In this document: in pieces, positions 56,342 through 64,000 of the stretch
Layout of the letters: each line of letters opens with the position of its first letter
Numbering within the stretch: the first letter of the stretch is position 1
NCBI RefSeq assembly: GCF_002920575.1
Contig: NZ_PQSQ01000013.1
Span: 1 to 64,000 of the forward strand
Length of the DNA stretch: 64,000 bases
DNA from: Streptomyces sp. Ru73
GTDB lineage: Bacteria; Actinomycetota; Actinomycetes; Streptomycetales; Streptomycetaceae
Direction: 5' to 3'
Program-made: the position numbers and the translations under genes
The notes under the pieces: generated by a model
Seen by the model: only the letters and a program-made list of their open reading frames with translations
The model's database searches: none
What the model was told of the DNA's origin: nothing

Positions 56342-57194
56342 CGTTCCCGGTGGCCCCGCCGTCCCGGTCGTCGCCGGTGCCGCGGGTGCCGTCAGCGGCG
56401 TCGGCGTCCGGCGCGGCCGGTGCCGGGCCGCCCGCCCAGGAGGCCAGCTCGGCGCCGATGGCCCGGTCCATGGCCATGGACAGCTCGGCGTCCACGATGC
56501 TCTTGGACAGCGGGCGGAGCTTGTCGATGGTCTGCGCGAGCCTGGCCAGCTCGTCGGGGCCGAGGGTGGCGCCGGACTCCACGCGGGCCAGCACGTCGCC
56601 CAGCACGTGCGTGCGGATGACCGTGAGGAACAGCTGGGCGAGCGCGTCGGCGTGCGCGCGCACCTGCCGCCCGGCGTCCAGCACGGCGGCCAGTGGTACG
56701 CCCTCGGCGACCAGGTCCGTGGAGGCGTCCAGCAGCCGCCGGCTGATGTGCACGAACTCGTCGCCGTCGACGGCGAGGTAGCCGATGTCCAGCGACGTGG
56801 CGAGGTTGTCGGCCGTCACGTGGTCCTGGAAGTGGTCGGCCAGCTCCTCCGGGGTGAGCCGGACGGGGGTCTCCTCCGAGAAGGGCGCGACCAGCGAGGA
56901 GCTGTCCAGGCCGAGCAGTTCGCCGACGTCCCGGCCGCTCTCGAAGGCGGTGAGCAGCTGGGCGATGCCGCCGAGGTTGTGGCCGCGCTCCAGCAGGGCC
57001 GCGATGGTCCGCAGCCGGGCGAGGTGGTGCTCGTTGTACCAGGCGATCCGGCCCTCGCGGCGGGGCGGCGGGATGAGCTTGCGCTCGCGGTAGAAGCGCA
57101 GCGTGCGGACCGTGATGCCGGCTTCCGCCGCCAGTTCGGACATGCGGAACTCGCGTTCCTCGGGGCCGTCCTCGGTGCCTGTGTTCGCTGCCAC
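56337..57194 (-). CDS. MerR family regulator of the monooxygenase operon
   Basis: A 285-residue regulator. The N-terminal helix-turn-helix is RMSELAAEAGITVRTLRFYRERKLIPPPRREGRIAWYNEHHLARLRTIAALLERGHNLGGIAQLL. The C-terminal helical domain, about 180 residues, includes LGLDSSSLVAPF, HISRRLLDASTDLVAEGVPLAAVLDAGRQVRAHADALAQLFLTVIRTHV, and is longer than metal-type MerR sensors. The acidic tail ends in GTGDDRDGG. It is divergent from the BVMO-hydrolase-SDR operon with a 167-bp spacer containing the palindrome at 57305-57320. Confidence 0.88.
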   Translation of the reverse strand: MAANTGTEDGPEEREFRMSELAAEAGITVRTLRFYRERKLIPPPRREGRIAWYNEHHLARLRTIAALLERGHNLGGIAQLLTAFESGRDVGELLGLDSSSLVAPFSEETPVRLTPEELADHFQDHVTADNLATSLDIGYLAVDGDEFVHISRRLLDASTDLVAEGVPLAAVLDAGRQVRAHADALAQLFLTVIRTHVLGDVLARVESGATLGPDELARLAQTIDKLRPLSKSIVDAELSMAMDRAIGAELASWAGGPAPAAPDADAADGTRGTGDDRDGGATGND

Positions 57195-57304
57195 GGCTTC
57201 ACCCTATGTCGGGCGCCCGGCCGGGCCGGCAGGTGCAACCGCCGGTAACTTCCTCTCGTTCAACCCCTACCGCTCAGTACGTGCCTGCCCTACTCTCCGA
57301 CTGT

Positions 57305-57320
57305 GCCAGTGATTACTGGC
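57305..57320. promoter_or_regulatory. Palindrome GCCAGT-N4-ACTGGC
   Basis: A 6-bp perfect dyad with a 4-base spacer lies 42 bp before the BVMO start codon, close to a -10-like TACTCT. It is a candidate operator for the divergent MerR protein or another regulator. Confidence 0.5.
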
Positions 57321-57361
57321 GCGGTCGGCGCGGACGACGGTACGGACACAGGAGGCGCGGC

Positions 57362-58888
57362 ATGGCCGAGCGCGAGCACGAGCACGTACGGGTGGCGGTG
57401 ATCGGATCGGGGTTCGGCGGCCTGGGGGCCGCCGTCCGGCTGCGCCGCCAGGGGATCACCGACTTCGTCGTCCTGGAGCGGGCCGGCTCGGTGGGCGGCA
57501 CCTGGCGCGACAACAGCTACCCGGGCTGCGCCTGTGACGTGCCCTCCCACCTGTACTCCTTCTCCTTCGCGCCCAACCCCGAGTGGCCGCGGAACTTCTC
57601 CGGGCAGCCGCACATCCGGGCGTACCTGGAGCAGGTCACCGACACCTTCGGGCTCCGGCCGCACCTGCGCTTCAACGCCGAGGTGAAGAGCGCGCGGTGG
57701 AACACCGGGGAGCTGTACTGGGAGATCGAGACGGCGCAGGGCACGCTCACCGCCGACATGGTCGTGTCGGCCACCGGACCGCTCTCCGACCCGCAGGTCC
57801 CCGACGTGCCCGGGCTGGACTCCTTCGAGGGCAAGGTCTTCCACTCGGCGCGCTGGGACCACGACTACGACCTGCGCGGCAAGCGGGTCGCGATGATCGG
57901 CACGGGCGCCTCGGCGATCCAGATCGTGCCGGCGATCCAGCCGGCCGTCGACAGGCTCACCGTCTTCCAGCGGACGCCCCCGTGGGTCATGCCGCGCGCC
58001 GACCGGAAGATCACCCGCGCCGAGCACTGGCTGCACACCAAGGTGCCCGCCACCCGGGCACTCCGCCGCCAGCTGCTGTGGGGCATCCGCGAGCTCCAGG
58101 TCTCCGCCTTCACCAAGCGGCCCAAGGAGTTGGGCCTGGTCCAGGCGCTGGCCAAGGCGCACATGCACCGGGCGGTCAAGGACCCCGTGCTGCGCGCCAA
58201 GCTCACCCCCGACTACACCATCGGCTGCAAGCGCATCCTGCTGTCCAACAGCTACTACCCGGCGCTCGCGCAGCCCAATGCGGACGTCGTGGCCTCCGGC
58301 CTGAAGGAGGTGCGGGGCAACACCCTGGTCGCCGCCGACGGCACCGAGACCGAGGCCGACGCGATCATCTTCGGCACCGGCTTCCACGTCACCGACATGC
58401 CCATCGCCGAGCGGGTGACCGGCGCCAACGGCACGACGCTGGCGGAGGAGTGGAAGGACGGCATGGAGGCGCTGCGCGGCAGCAGCGCGGCCGGCTTCCC
58501 CAACTTCCTCATGATCATCGGGCCCAACACCGGGCTCGGCAACAGCTCGATGATCCTCATGATCGAGGCCCAGCTGAACTACATGACCGACTACCTGCGC
58601 CAGCTCGACCTGCTCGGCGACCGGGTCGCACTGGACGCCCGCCCGTCCGCTGTGCACGCCTGGTCCGCCGCCATCCAGCAGCGCATGGAGCGCACCGTGT
58701 GGAGCACCGGCGGCTGCGACAGCTGGTACCTGGACGCCAACGGCCGCAATACCACGGTCTGGCCCGGTACCACCTCGGAGTTCCGCAAGGTGACCCGCCA
58801 GGTCGACCTCGCCGAGTACGAAGTGCTGCGTGCGCCCGTGCGCGAGGGGTCCGAGAACGCCGACAAGACCATGGAGGCCGCCGCATGA
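57362..58888 (+). CDS. Flavin-containing Baeyer-Villiger monooxygenase
   Basis: A 508-residue class B flavoprotein monooxygenase that inserts oxygen into ketones with NADPH. The FAD motif is VRVAVIGSGFGGLGAAVRLRRQG. The BVMO fingerprint FEGKVFHSARWD lies at residues 155-166 and is followed by RVAMIGTGASAIQIVPAI (NADPH Rossmann motif). Further conserved blocks are FQRTPPWVMPRADRKI and FGTGFHVTDM. AGGAGG precedes the ATG at 57362; the frame extends upstream but MAEREHEHVRVAVIG is typical. The product ester would be cut by the coupled hydrolase. Confidence 0.93.
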   Translation: MAEREHEHVRVAVIGSGFGGLGAAVRLRRQGITDFVVLERAGSVGGTWRDNSYPGCACDVPSHLYSFSFAPNPEWPRNFSGQPHIRAYLEQVTDTFGLRPHLRFNAEVKSARWNTGELYWEIETAQGTLTADMVVSATGPLSDPQVPDVPGLDSFEGKVFHSARWDHDYDLRGKRVAMIGTGASAIQIVPAIQPAVDRLTVFQRTPPWVMPRADRKITRAEHWLHTKVPATRALRRQLLWGIRELQVSAFTKRPKELGLVQALAKAHMHRAVKDPVLRAKLTPDYTIGCKRILLSNSYYPALAQPNADVVASGLKEVRGNTLVAADGTETEADAIIFGTGFHVTDMPIAERVTGANGTTLAEEWKDGMEALRGSSAAGFPNFLMIIGPNTGLGNSSMILMIEAQLNYMTDYLRQLDLLGDRVALDARPSAVHAWSAAIQQRMERTVWSTGGCDSWYLDANGRNTTVWPGTTSEFRKVTRQVDLAEYEVLRAPVREGSENADKTMEAAA

Positions 58889-59877
58889 GCCGCCCGCCGT
58901 ACGTCACCACCGGGCGCTACGCGCCGCCCGCGCCCCGCCGCGAGCTGACCGCCACCTCCGCCGACGGCTCCCGGCTGCACGTCGAGGTGCACGGCCCCGA
59001 GGACGGACCCGCTGTCGTCCTCGCGCACGGCTGGACCTGTTCCACGGCCTTCTGGGCCCCGGTCGTCCGCGAGCTGGCCACCGACCACAAGGTCGTCGTC
59101 TACGACCAGCGCGGCCACGGCCGCAGCCCGGCGGCGGGCCCCGGCGGCTACAGCACCGATGCGCTCGCCGACGACCTCGAAGCGGTGCTGGCCACCGCGC
59201 TGGAGCCGACCGAGAGAGCCGTACTCGCCGGGCACTCCATGGGCGGCATGACCGCCATGGCCGCGGCGCGCCGCCTCGGCATGCGCGAGCGCGCCGCCGC
59301 CGTCCTGCTGTGCAGCACCGGCGCCGCCGACCTCGCGGCCGAGGCCATGGTCATCCCGCTGCGCTCGCCCGCCGCGCGTCGCTTCGCGCACCGCGCGGTC
59401 CTCGGCTCGCGCGCCCCGCTGGGCCCCGTCACGCCGCCGGGAAAGCGGGTCCTGAAGTACGCCACGATGGGCCCGGCCGCCACCCCCGAGCAGGTCGAGG
59501 CGTGCGCCCGCATCGTGCACGCCTGCCCGACCGGGGTGCGTGCCCAGTGGGGCAAGGTGCTCGCGGCCCTGGAGCTGACCGGCGAGGTGGCCCGGCTGGA
59601 GGTGCCCACCGCGATCATCGCGGGCACCGCCGACCGGCTCACCCCGATCGTGCTCGCCCGCCGGCTGGCCTCCGTACTGCCCCACTGCCTGGGCCTGACC
59701 GAGCTGCCGGGCCTGGGCCACATGACGCCCATCGAGGCGCCGGACGCGGTCGCCGACCGCATTCGCGAACTGGTCAGCGACCACCTGACCGCGGCCGCGC
59801 CCGAATCGGCCGCGGTCGCCACCCAGCAGAAGGACACGGCGCGGCGCGCCCGGAAGGCGAAGGAGAAGTCGGCATGA
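58885..59877 (+). CDS. Alpha/beta hydrolase (esterase type)
   Basis: A 330-residue hydrolase of the alpha/beta fold. The oxyanion region is VVLAHGWTCSTAFWAPVVREL; DQRGHGRSPAAGPGGYS follows. Nucleophile Ser118 sits in the GHSMGG elbow. The acid is likely the Asp of IIAGTADRLTPI, and the His is in LPGLGHMTPIE. The C-terminus has a charged tail. It overlaps the BVMO by four bases and the SDR by four, so the three are translated as one unit; ester cleavage of BVMO products is inferred. Confidence 0.92.
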   Translation: MSRPPYVTTGRYAPPAPRRELTATSADGSRLHVEVHGPEDGPAVVLAHGWTCSTAFWAPVVRELATDHKVVVYDQRGHGRSPAAGPGGYSTDALADDLEAVLATALEPTERAVLAGHSMGGMTAMAAARRLGMRERAAAVLLCSTGAADLAAEAMVIPLRSPAARRFAHRAVLGSRAPLGPVTPPGKRVLKYATMGPAATPEQVEACARIVHACPTGVRAQWGKVLAALELTGEVARLEVPTAIIAGTADRLTPIVLARRLASVLPHCLGLTELPGLGHMTPIEAPDAVADRIRELVSDHLTAAAPESAAVATQQKDTARRARKAKEKSA

Positions 59878-60755
59878 GCGGACGCAGGACCCTGGAGGGA
59901 CAGGTCATCGTCGTCACCGGCGCGGCGCGCGGCGTCGGTGAACTGCTGGCGCGCAAGCTCTCGGCGCGCGGCGCCAAGCTCGCGCTGGTCGGCCTGGAGC
60001 CGGACGAGCTGAAGAAGGTCGCCGCCTCCCTGCACGGCGAGGCGGCCCACTGGCACGCCGACGTCACCGACCACGAGGCGCTCGCCCAGGTCGCGCAGGA
60101 GGTGAAGGCCCGCTTCGGCAAGGTCGACGCGGTGGTGGCCAACGCGGGCGTCGCCACCGGCGGCCCGTTCGTCGACTCCGACCCGGTCGCCTGGCGCCGG
60201 GTCATCGAGGTCAACCTCATCGGCGGCGCCGTCACCGGCCGGGCCTTCCTGCCCGTGCTGATGGAGTCGCGCGGCTACTTCCTGCAGATCGCCTCGCTCG
60301 CCGCGATCACCCCGGCGCCGATGATGACCGCGTACTGCGCGTCCAAGTCGGGCGTCGAGGCGTTCGCGCACAGCCTGCGGGCCGAGGTCGGCCACAAGGG
60401 CGTACGCGTCGGCGTGGGCTACCTGAGCTGGACCGACACCGACATGGTGCGCGGCGCCGACCAGGACGACGTGATGCGCGAGCTGCGCCAGCGGCTGCCC
60501 TGGCCGGCGAACAAGACCTACCCGCTCGGCCCGGCCGTCGACCGGCTGGTGGCGGGCATCGAGCGCCGCTCCCCGCACGTCTACGGCCAGTGGTGGCTCC
60601 GCGGCATGCAGGGCATACGCGGCTACCTGCCCGGGATCATCGGGACCATCGGACAGCGCGAGATCAAGCGCTTCGGCGACCGGCTGGAGGGCATGAAGAT
60701 CGGCCTGGTGGGGGCCGGTGGCGCGGCGGACGAGAGCGCCCGGTCGCAGCGGTAG
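59874..60755 (+). CDS. Short-chain dehydrogenase/reductase
   Basis: A 293-residue NAD(P)-dependent enzyme. The cofactor motif is VIVVTGAARGVGELLA, then VDAVVANAGVATGGPF with the NAG motif, a conserved Ser (LQIASLAAI) and YCASKSGVEAFAH giving the Tyr-x3-Lys pair. A C-terminal extension of about 70 residues (YGQWWLRGMQGIRGYLPGI) may contact membrane or substrate. It would oxidise an alcohol to the ketone used by the BVMO or act on the released alcohol. The start overlaps the hydrolase stop. Confidence 0.92.
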   Translation: MSGRRTLEGQVIVVTGAARGVGELLARKLSARGAKLALVGLEPDELKKVAASLHGEAAHWHADVTDHEALAQVAQEVKARFGKVDAVVANAGVATGGPFVDSDPVAWRRVIEVNLIGGAVTGRAFLPVLMESRGYFLQIASLAAITPAPMMTAYCASKSGVEAFAHSLRAEVGHKGVRVGVGYLSWTDTDMVRGADQDDVMRELRQRLPWPANKTYPLGPAVDRLVAGIERRSPHVYGQWWLRGMQGIRGYLPGIIGTIGQREIKRFGDRLEGMKIGLVGAGGAADESARSQR

Positions 60756-60807
60756 CGCACGGAGCGTAATGTCCGAAATGACACTTACGTTCCCAATGTG
60801 GCACCCT

Positions 60808-60829
60808 GGGGTGAGTTCAGTCTCACCCC
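60808..60829 (+). promoter_or_regulatory. Leader palindrome GGGGTGAG-N6-CTCACCCC
   Basis: A perfect 8-bp dyad lies 15 bp before the start of a 47-residue protein gene and just upstream of its ribosome site (GGGAG). It could fold as an RNA hairpin or bind a dimeric regulator. Confidence 0.6.
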
Positions 60830-60844
60830 ACGGGAGTACACGTC

Positions 60845-60988
60845 ATGGGCCTCATAGACCAGTTCCGGGCCAAGCAGCGGGAGCTCGACGAGCGGGCACG
60901 TGCGGCGGGCGAGGAGAAGGCGCCGGAACGGCCTCCTGAGGCGGCGTCCCGGCCGCGCTCCGCAGCCGAGGAGGGCATGGACGCCTGA
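60845..60988 (+). CDS. Small charged protein (47 residues)
   Basis: A 47-residue hydrophilic protein. It begins MGLIDQFRAKQRELDERARA, a helical highly charged segment, then a Pro/Ala/Arg-rich half ending EEGMDA. GGGAG precedes the ATG at a proper distance and a clean terminator follows, so it looks like a real monocistronic gene. No family is recognised. Confidence 0.65.
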   Translation: MGLIDQFRAKQRELDERARAAGEEKAPERPPEAASRPRSAAEEGMDA

Positions 60989-61008
60989 GAGGAGGCCGCC
61001 GTCGCGCG

Positions 61009-61044
61009 GATGAGGGGCGCACCCGGCGCGGGTGCGCCCTCATC
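61009..61044. terminator. Terminator between the 47-residue gene and tricorn gene
   Basis: GATGAGGGGCGCACCC and GGGTGCGCCCTCATC pair over about 15 bp with one bulged G, loop GGCGC. It serves both convergent genes. Confidence 0.75.
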
Positions 61045-61080
61045 GGCTGCCCTCGTCCACTGTTCCTCTCGCGCTGCCCC

Positions 61081-64000
61081 TCAGCCGTTGTTCCGCGGCG
61101 GCAGCGGGGGCCGCGAGTTGTCGGGGACGTTCGCCAGCCCCGGCGGCTCCGTCGCCGGGTGCCGCTCCAGCAGCTCCAGCGCCGTCCGGACGGCCACGCC
61201 CAGCTGCGGATTGCGGCCCTCGGCCCACTGCAGCGGCGAGCGCAGCGCCTGGATGTCGGCCTCCACGCCGTGGTTCTCCACGTTCCAGCCGTACGCGTCG
61301 AACCACGCGGCGTTCATCGGGACGGTGATGGTCGTGCCGTCGCCGAGGCGGTGCCGGCCGGTCATCCCGACCACGCCGCCCCACGTGCGCAGGCCGACCA
61401 CAGGGCCGATGCCCTGGAGCTTGAAGGCCGCGATGATCATGTCGCCGTCGGAGGAGGTCATCTCGTCCGCGACCGCCACGACCGGACCGCGCGGCGCGTT
61501 GGACACGTACGTCACCGGCTGCGCGTCCCGGGTCAGGTCCCAGCCCACGATCGTGCGGGTGAGCTTCTCCATGACCAGCTCGGAGATGTTGCCGCCGGCG
61601 TTGCCCCGGACGTCCACGATCAGCGCGGGCCGGGACACCTCCATCCGCAGGTCGCGGTTGAACTGCGCCCAGCCGGAGCCGCCCATGTCGGGGATGTGCA
61701 GATAACCGCACCTGCCGCCGCTCAGCTCGCGGACCACCTCGCGGCGCTTGGCCACCCAGTCCTGGTACCGCAGCGGCCGCTCGTCGATCAGCGGCACGAT
61801 GGCCACCCGGCGGGGCCGCCCGTCGTCGTCCGGCGAGGTGAAGGTGAGCTCGACGGTGGTGCCGCCGGCCGCTGCCAGCAGCGGGAACGGCCCGGCGACC
61901 GGGTCCACCGGGCGGCCGTCGACGTGCGTGAGCGCCGCGCCCTCGCGGATGCCCGTGCCGGCCAGCGGCGAGCGGGCCTTGGAGTCGGAGGAGTCGCCGG
62001 GCAGGATGCGCTTGAGGATCCAGCGGCCCTCCCGGCACACGAAGTTCGCGCCGAGCAGGCCGATGGCGCGCTGGTAGTGCGGCGGGCCCTCGTTGCGCCG
62101 GGCGCCGGTGACGTACGCGTGCGAGGTGCCCAGCTCGCCCAGCACCTCGCGCAGCAGGTCGGCGAACTCGTCGGGGGAGGCGACCCGTTCGACCAGCGGG
62201 CGGTACTGGTCCAGCACGCCGTCCCAGTCGATGCCGCACATGCCCGGGTCCCAGAAGTAGGCGCGGACGATCCGGCCCGCCTCGTCGAACGCCTGCCGCC
62301 ACTCCGCCGCCGGGTCCACGTCGTGCAGGATGCGCCGCAGGTCGAGGAAGACCGTGGAGTCGGCGTCCGGGGTCTCCAGCGCGGGCACCGACCGCAGGTC
62401 GCCCTCGTCGTTGACGACCAGGCGGGTGCCGTCGCCGCTGAGCGCGTAGCTGTCCAGCGAGCTGGTCAGCTCCGTGCGCTTGGCCTTGACCAGGTCGAAG
62501 TGTTCCAGCGTCGGCTGGCCCGAAGTGTTGTCGGGGTTGGCGAAGGTCTCGCCCAGCGCGCCGGAGATCGGCCAGCGCAGCCAGACCAGCCCGCCGCCGG
62601 CCACCGGCGCGAGCGAGGAGTACTTCGAGGCCGCGACCGGGAACGGCGTCACCCGGCTGGCCAGCCCCTCCACCTCCACCAGCACCATGCCCTCGGCCGC
62701 CGTGTCCACCGGGTCCAGGCCGCCCGCGGCCGGCCGGCCCTCGGGCGAGAGCGCGAAGGGGGAGGGCGTGGCGGAGTTCAGCGGGACCAGGTACGGACGG
62801 CAGCCCAGCGGGAAGGACAGGTCGCCGGTGTGCACGTCGTAGACCGGGTCGAAGCCGCGCCAGGACAGGAACGCCAGGTAACGGCCGTCCCGGGTGAAGA
62901 CCGGCTGCTCGTCCTCGAAGCGCCCGTTGGTGACGTCCACGACCAGCCCGTCGCCCAGCTTGGCGATCTTGATCTTGCGCAGCGACCGGCCGATGCCCGG
63001 GTGCGACCAGGTGAGCCACTTGGAGTCCGGCGCGAACGCCAGGTCGCGCACCGGGCCGTTGTCCGAGCGCACCAGCTCGGTGACCTCGCCCTCGCCGTCC
63101 TCGGAGGCGTCCACCAGGAGCAGCCGCCCGTCGTTGGCGGCCACCGCCAGCCGCTCGCCGTCCGGGGACGACACCAGCTCGTGCACCCGGCCCAGCTGAC
63201 CGGCGGCGAGCCGGCGCGGCTCACCGGGCCCGGACGCCTTGGGCAGGTCGGCGATCTCGATGGCGTCCTCGCCCACCACGTCCGTGATGTACGCGATCCG
63301 GCCGGTGTCGCCCAGCATCTCCGGCAGCCGGACCCGCACGCCCGGGATGTCGTGGATGGTGCGCGCCGGGCCGTCGCGGTGCGTGAGCCAGTACAGGCTG
63401 CCGCGCACCCCGACCGCGCTGGCCCGGCCCGTGGTGTCCACCGCGAGGGAGGTGACGTTGGCGGCGGCGGGCACCTGGTGCGTACGGCGGCCGGTGCGCG
63501 GCCCGCCGAGCCGGACCGGCAGCTTGCGCGGCTTCGCGTCCGGGCTCAGGTCGTCCACCAGCCACAGCTCGCCCGCGCACTGGTAGACGATGCGCTCGCC
63601 GTCGGTGGCGGCGTGCCGGGCGTAGAAGTCCGCGTGATCGGTGTGGCGGCGCAGGTCGGTGCCGTCGGGGAGGCAGGAGTAGACGTTGCCGACGCCCTCG
63701 TGGTCGGAGAGGAAGGCGATGCGGCCGCCGACGAACATCGGCGAGTCCAGATGGCCGTCGATCTCCGGCACCAGCTGCGTGCCGTGCAGCCACAGCCGTC
63801 CGGTCGCGCCGCCGCGGTACCGCTTCCACGACGCGGGCTCGTGCGGCGGGGTGCCGCTGAGCAGGAGTGTCTTGTGCTCGCCCGCGAGGTCGGCGACCGC
63901 GATGTTCGACACCGGGCCCCAGGGCAGCCGGCCGCCGGGGCTGCCGTCCGTCGGCAGCTTGTACGCCCACGAGTAGTACGAGAAGGGCTGGCCGTGCGAG
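61081..64000 (-). CDS. Tricorn-type S41 protease (N-terminus beyond the right edge)
   Basis: The C-terminal 972 residues of a tricorn protease homologue. The frame stays open to the window end, so the start is outside. The N-terminal part seen here carries beta-propeller repeats (GGRIAFLSDHEGVGNVYSCLPDG, SSPDGERLAVAANDGRLLLVD, FTRDGRYLAFLSWRG). A C1/PDZ-like region follows (SPLAGTGIREGAALTHVDGRPVDP). The catalytic domain has GRCGYLHIPDMGGSGW, RPALIVDVRGNAGGN, VAVADEMTSSDGDMIIAAF with the probable nucleophile Ser, and GGVVGMTGRHRLGDGTTITVPM. Tricorn degrades peptides from the proteasome into di- and tripeptides. It stands alone. Confidence 0.92.
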   Translation of the reverse strand, partial: SHGQPFSYYSWAYKLPTDGSPGGRLPWGPVSNIAVADLAGEHKTLLLSGTPPHEPASWKRYRGGATGRLWLHGTQLVPEIDGHLDSPMFVGGRIAFLSDHEGVGNVYSCLPDGTDLRRHTDHADFYARHAATDGERIVYQCAGELWLVDDLSPDAKPRKLPVRLGGPRTGRRTHQVPAAANVTSLAVDTTGRASAVGVRGSLYWLTHRDGPARTIHDIPGVRVRLPEMLGDTGRIAYITDVVGEDAIEIADLPKASGPGEPRRLAAGQLGRVHELVSSPDGERLAVAANDGRLLLVDASEDGEGEVTELVRSDNGPVRDLAFAPDSKWLTWSHPGIGRSLRKIKIAKLGDGLVVDVTNGRFEDEQPVFTRDGRYLAFLSWRGFDPVYDVHTGDLSFPLGCRPYLVPLNSATPSPFALSPEGRPAAGGLDPVDTAAEGMVLVEVEGLASRVTPFPVAASKYSSLAPVAGGGLVWLRWPISGALGETFANPDNTSGQPTLEHFDLVKAKRTELTSSLDSYALSGDGTRLVVNDEGDLRSVPALETPDADSTVFLDLRRILHDVDPAAEWRQAFDEAGRIVRAYFWDPGMCGIDWDGVLDQYRPLVERVASPDEFADLLREVLGELGTSHAYVTGARRNEGPPHYQRAIGLLGANFVCREGRWILKRILPGDSSDSKARSPLAGTGIREGAALTHVDGRPVDPVAGPFPLLAAAGGTTVELTFTSPDDDGRPRRVAIVPLIDERPLRYQDWVAKRREVVRELSGGRCGYLHIPDMGGSGWAQFNRDLRMEVSRPALIVDVRGNAGGNISELVMEKLTRTIVGWDLTRDAQPVTYVSNAPRGPVVAVADEMTSSDGDMIIAAFKLQGIGPVVGLRTWGGVVGMTGRHRLGDGTTITVPMNAAWFDAYGWNVENHGVEADIQALRSPLQWAEGRNPQLGVAVRTALELLERHPATEPPGLANVPDNSRPPLPPRNNG

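Overview
The window is a very GC-rich actinobacterial chromosome segment with dense short operons, many ATGA stop/start overlaps and frequent GTG starts. The set of genes (hrdD-type sigma factor, fruR-fruK-fruA, a SepX-like division protein, SpdB-like protein, TipA-like and MmyB-like regulators, truncated haemoglobin, tricorn protease) points to Streptomyces. It reads as chromosomal core rather than a mobile island: there is no integrase, transposase, phage gene, CRISPR array or rRNA, and only one tRNA (Ala, CGC).

Layout. 1-6.8 kb: the start of a secreted protein, a TetR regulator followed by a DHA2 drug exporter, a MarR regulator, a questin-oxidase-like protein, two flavin-fold oxidases and a membrane protein. 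6.9-12.9 kb: a GNAT enzyme, hrdD behind a consensus sigma-R promoter, and the fructose regulon. 12.9-21.2 kb: two L,D-transpeptidases, a family III CoA-transferase, a P1 peptidase, a truncated haemoglobin and an O-methyltransferase. 21.4-26.7 kb: an M20 amidohydrolase, a MerR-PP2C fusion protein, a sulfide:quinone-oxidoreductase-like flavoprotein and an N-terminal fragment of an AMP-binding enzyme. 27-36 kb: mscL, a decayed SAF/CpaB-like gene, MTA phosphorylase, a poly-serine FmdB (Ruc-like) protein, an MFS transporter, a K+/H+ antiporter with an apparent CTG start and a penicillin acylase.

36.1-42.0 kb is the most conserved block: 5-formyl-THF cyclo-ligase, divergent from galU, moeA/glp, moaC, moaB, rimJ and sepX. 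It corresponds to the mycobacterial order cyclo-ligase-galU-moeA1-rimJ-membrane protein, in which the MoeA-like protein and the membrane protein are thought to act in cell division (Glp/GlpR), here with two molybdenum-cofactor genes inserted. 42.1-48.2 kb: tRNA-Ala, a SpdB-like gene, an M23 peptidase and a GH38 alpha-mannosidase. 48.2-54.4 kb: an XRE regulator with a 12-bp operator palindrome, a TipA-like drug-sensing regulator coupled to a macrolide-type glycosyltransferase, and an ABC exporter with a GntR/YtrA regulator. 54.4-64 kb: exonuclease III, a secreted lectin-like protein, a MerR-controlled Baeyer-Villiger monooxygenase/hydrolase/SDR operon, and a tricorn-type protease running off the right end.

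The strongest unexplained signals are regulatory. They are twin 17-bp palindromes ahead of the TetR gene; two perfect Crp-like palindromes, each about 90 bp upstream of an exported-protein gene; perfect palindromes in front of the XRE, ABC/GntR, AMP-binding and BVMO genes; a 21-bp phased repeat; and a pair of DnaA-box-like 9-mers. The best candidate for a little-described functional unit is the TipA-like regulator plus glycosyltransferase pair, which looks like a drug sensor joined to a drug-modifying enzyme. The MerR-PP2C fusion comes next. All calls come from reading the sequence; no database search was run.
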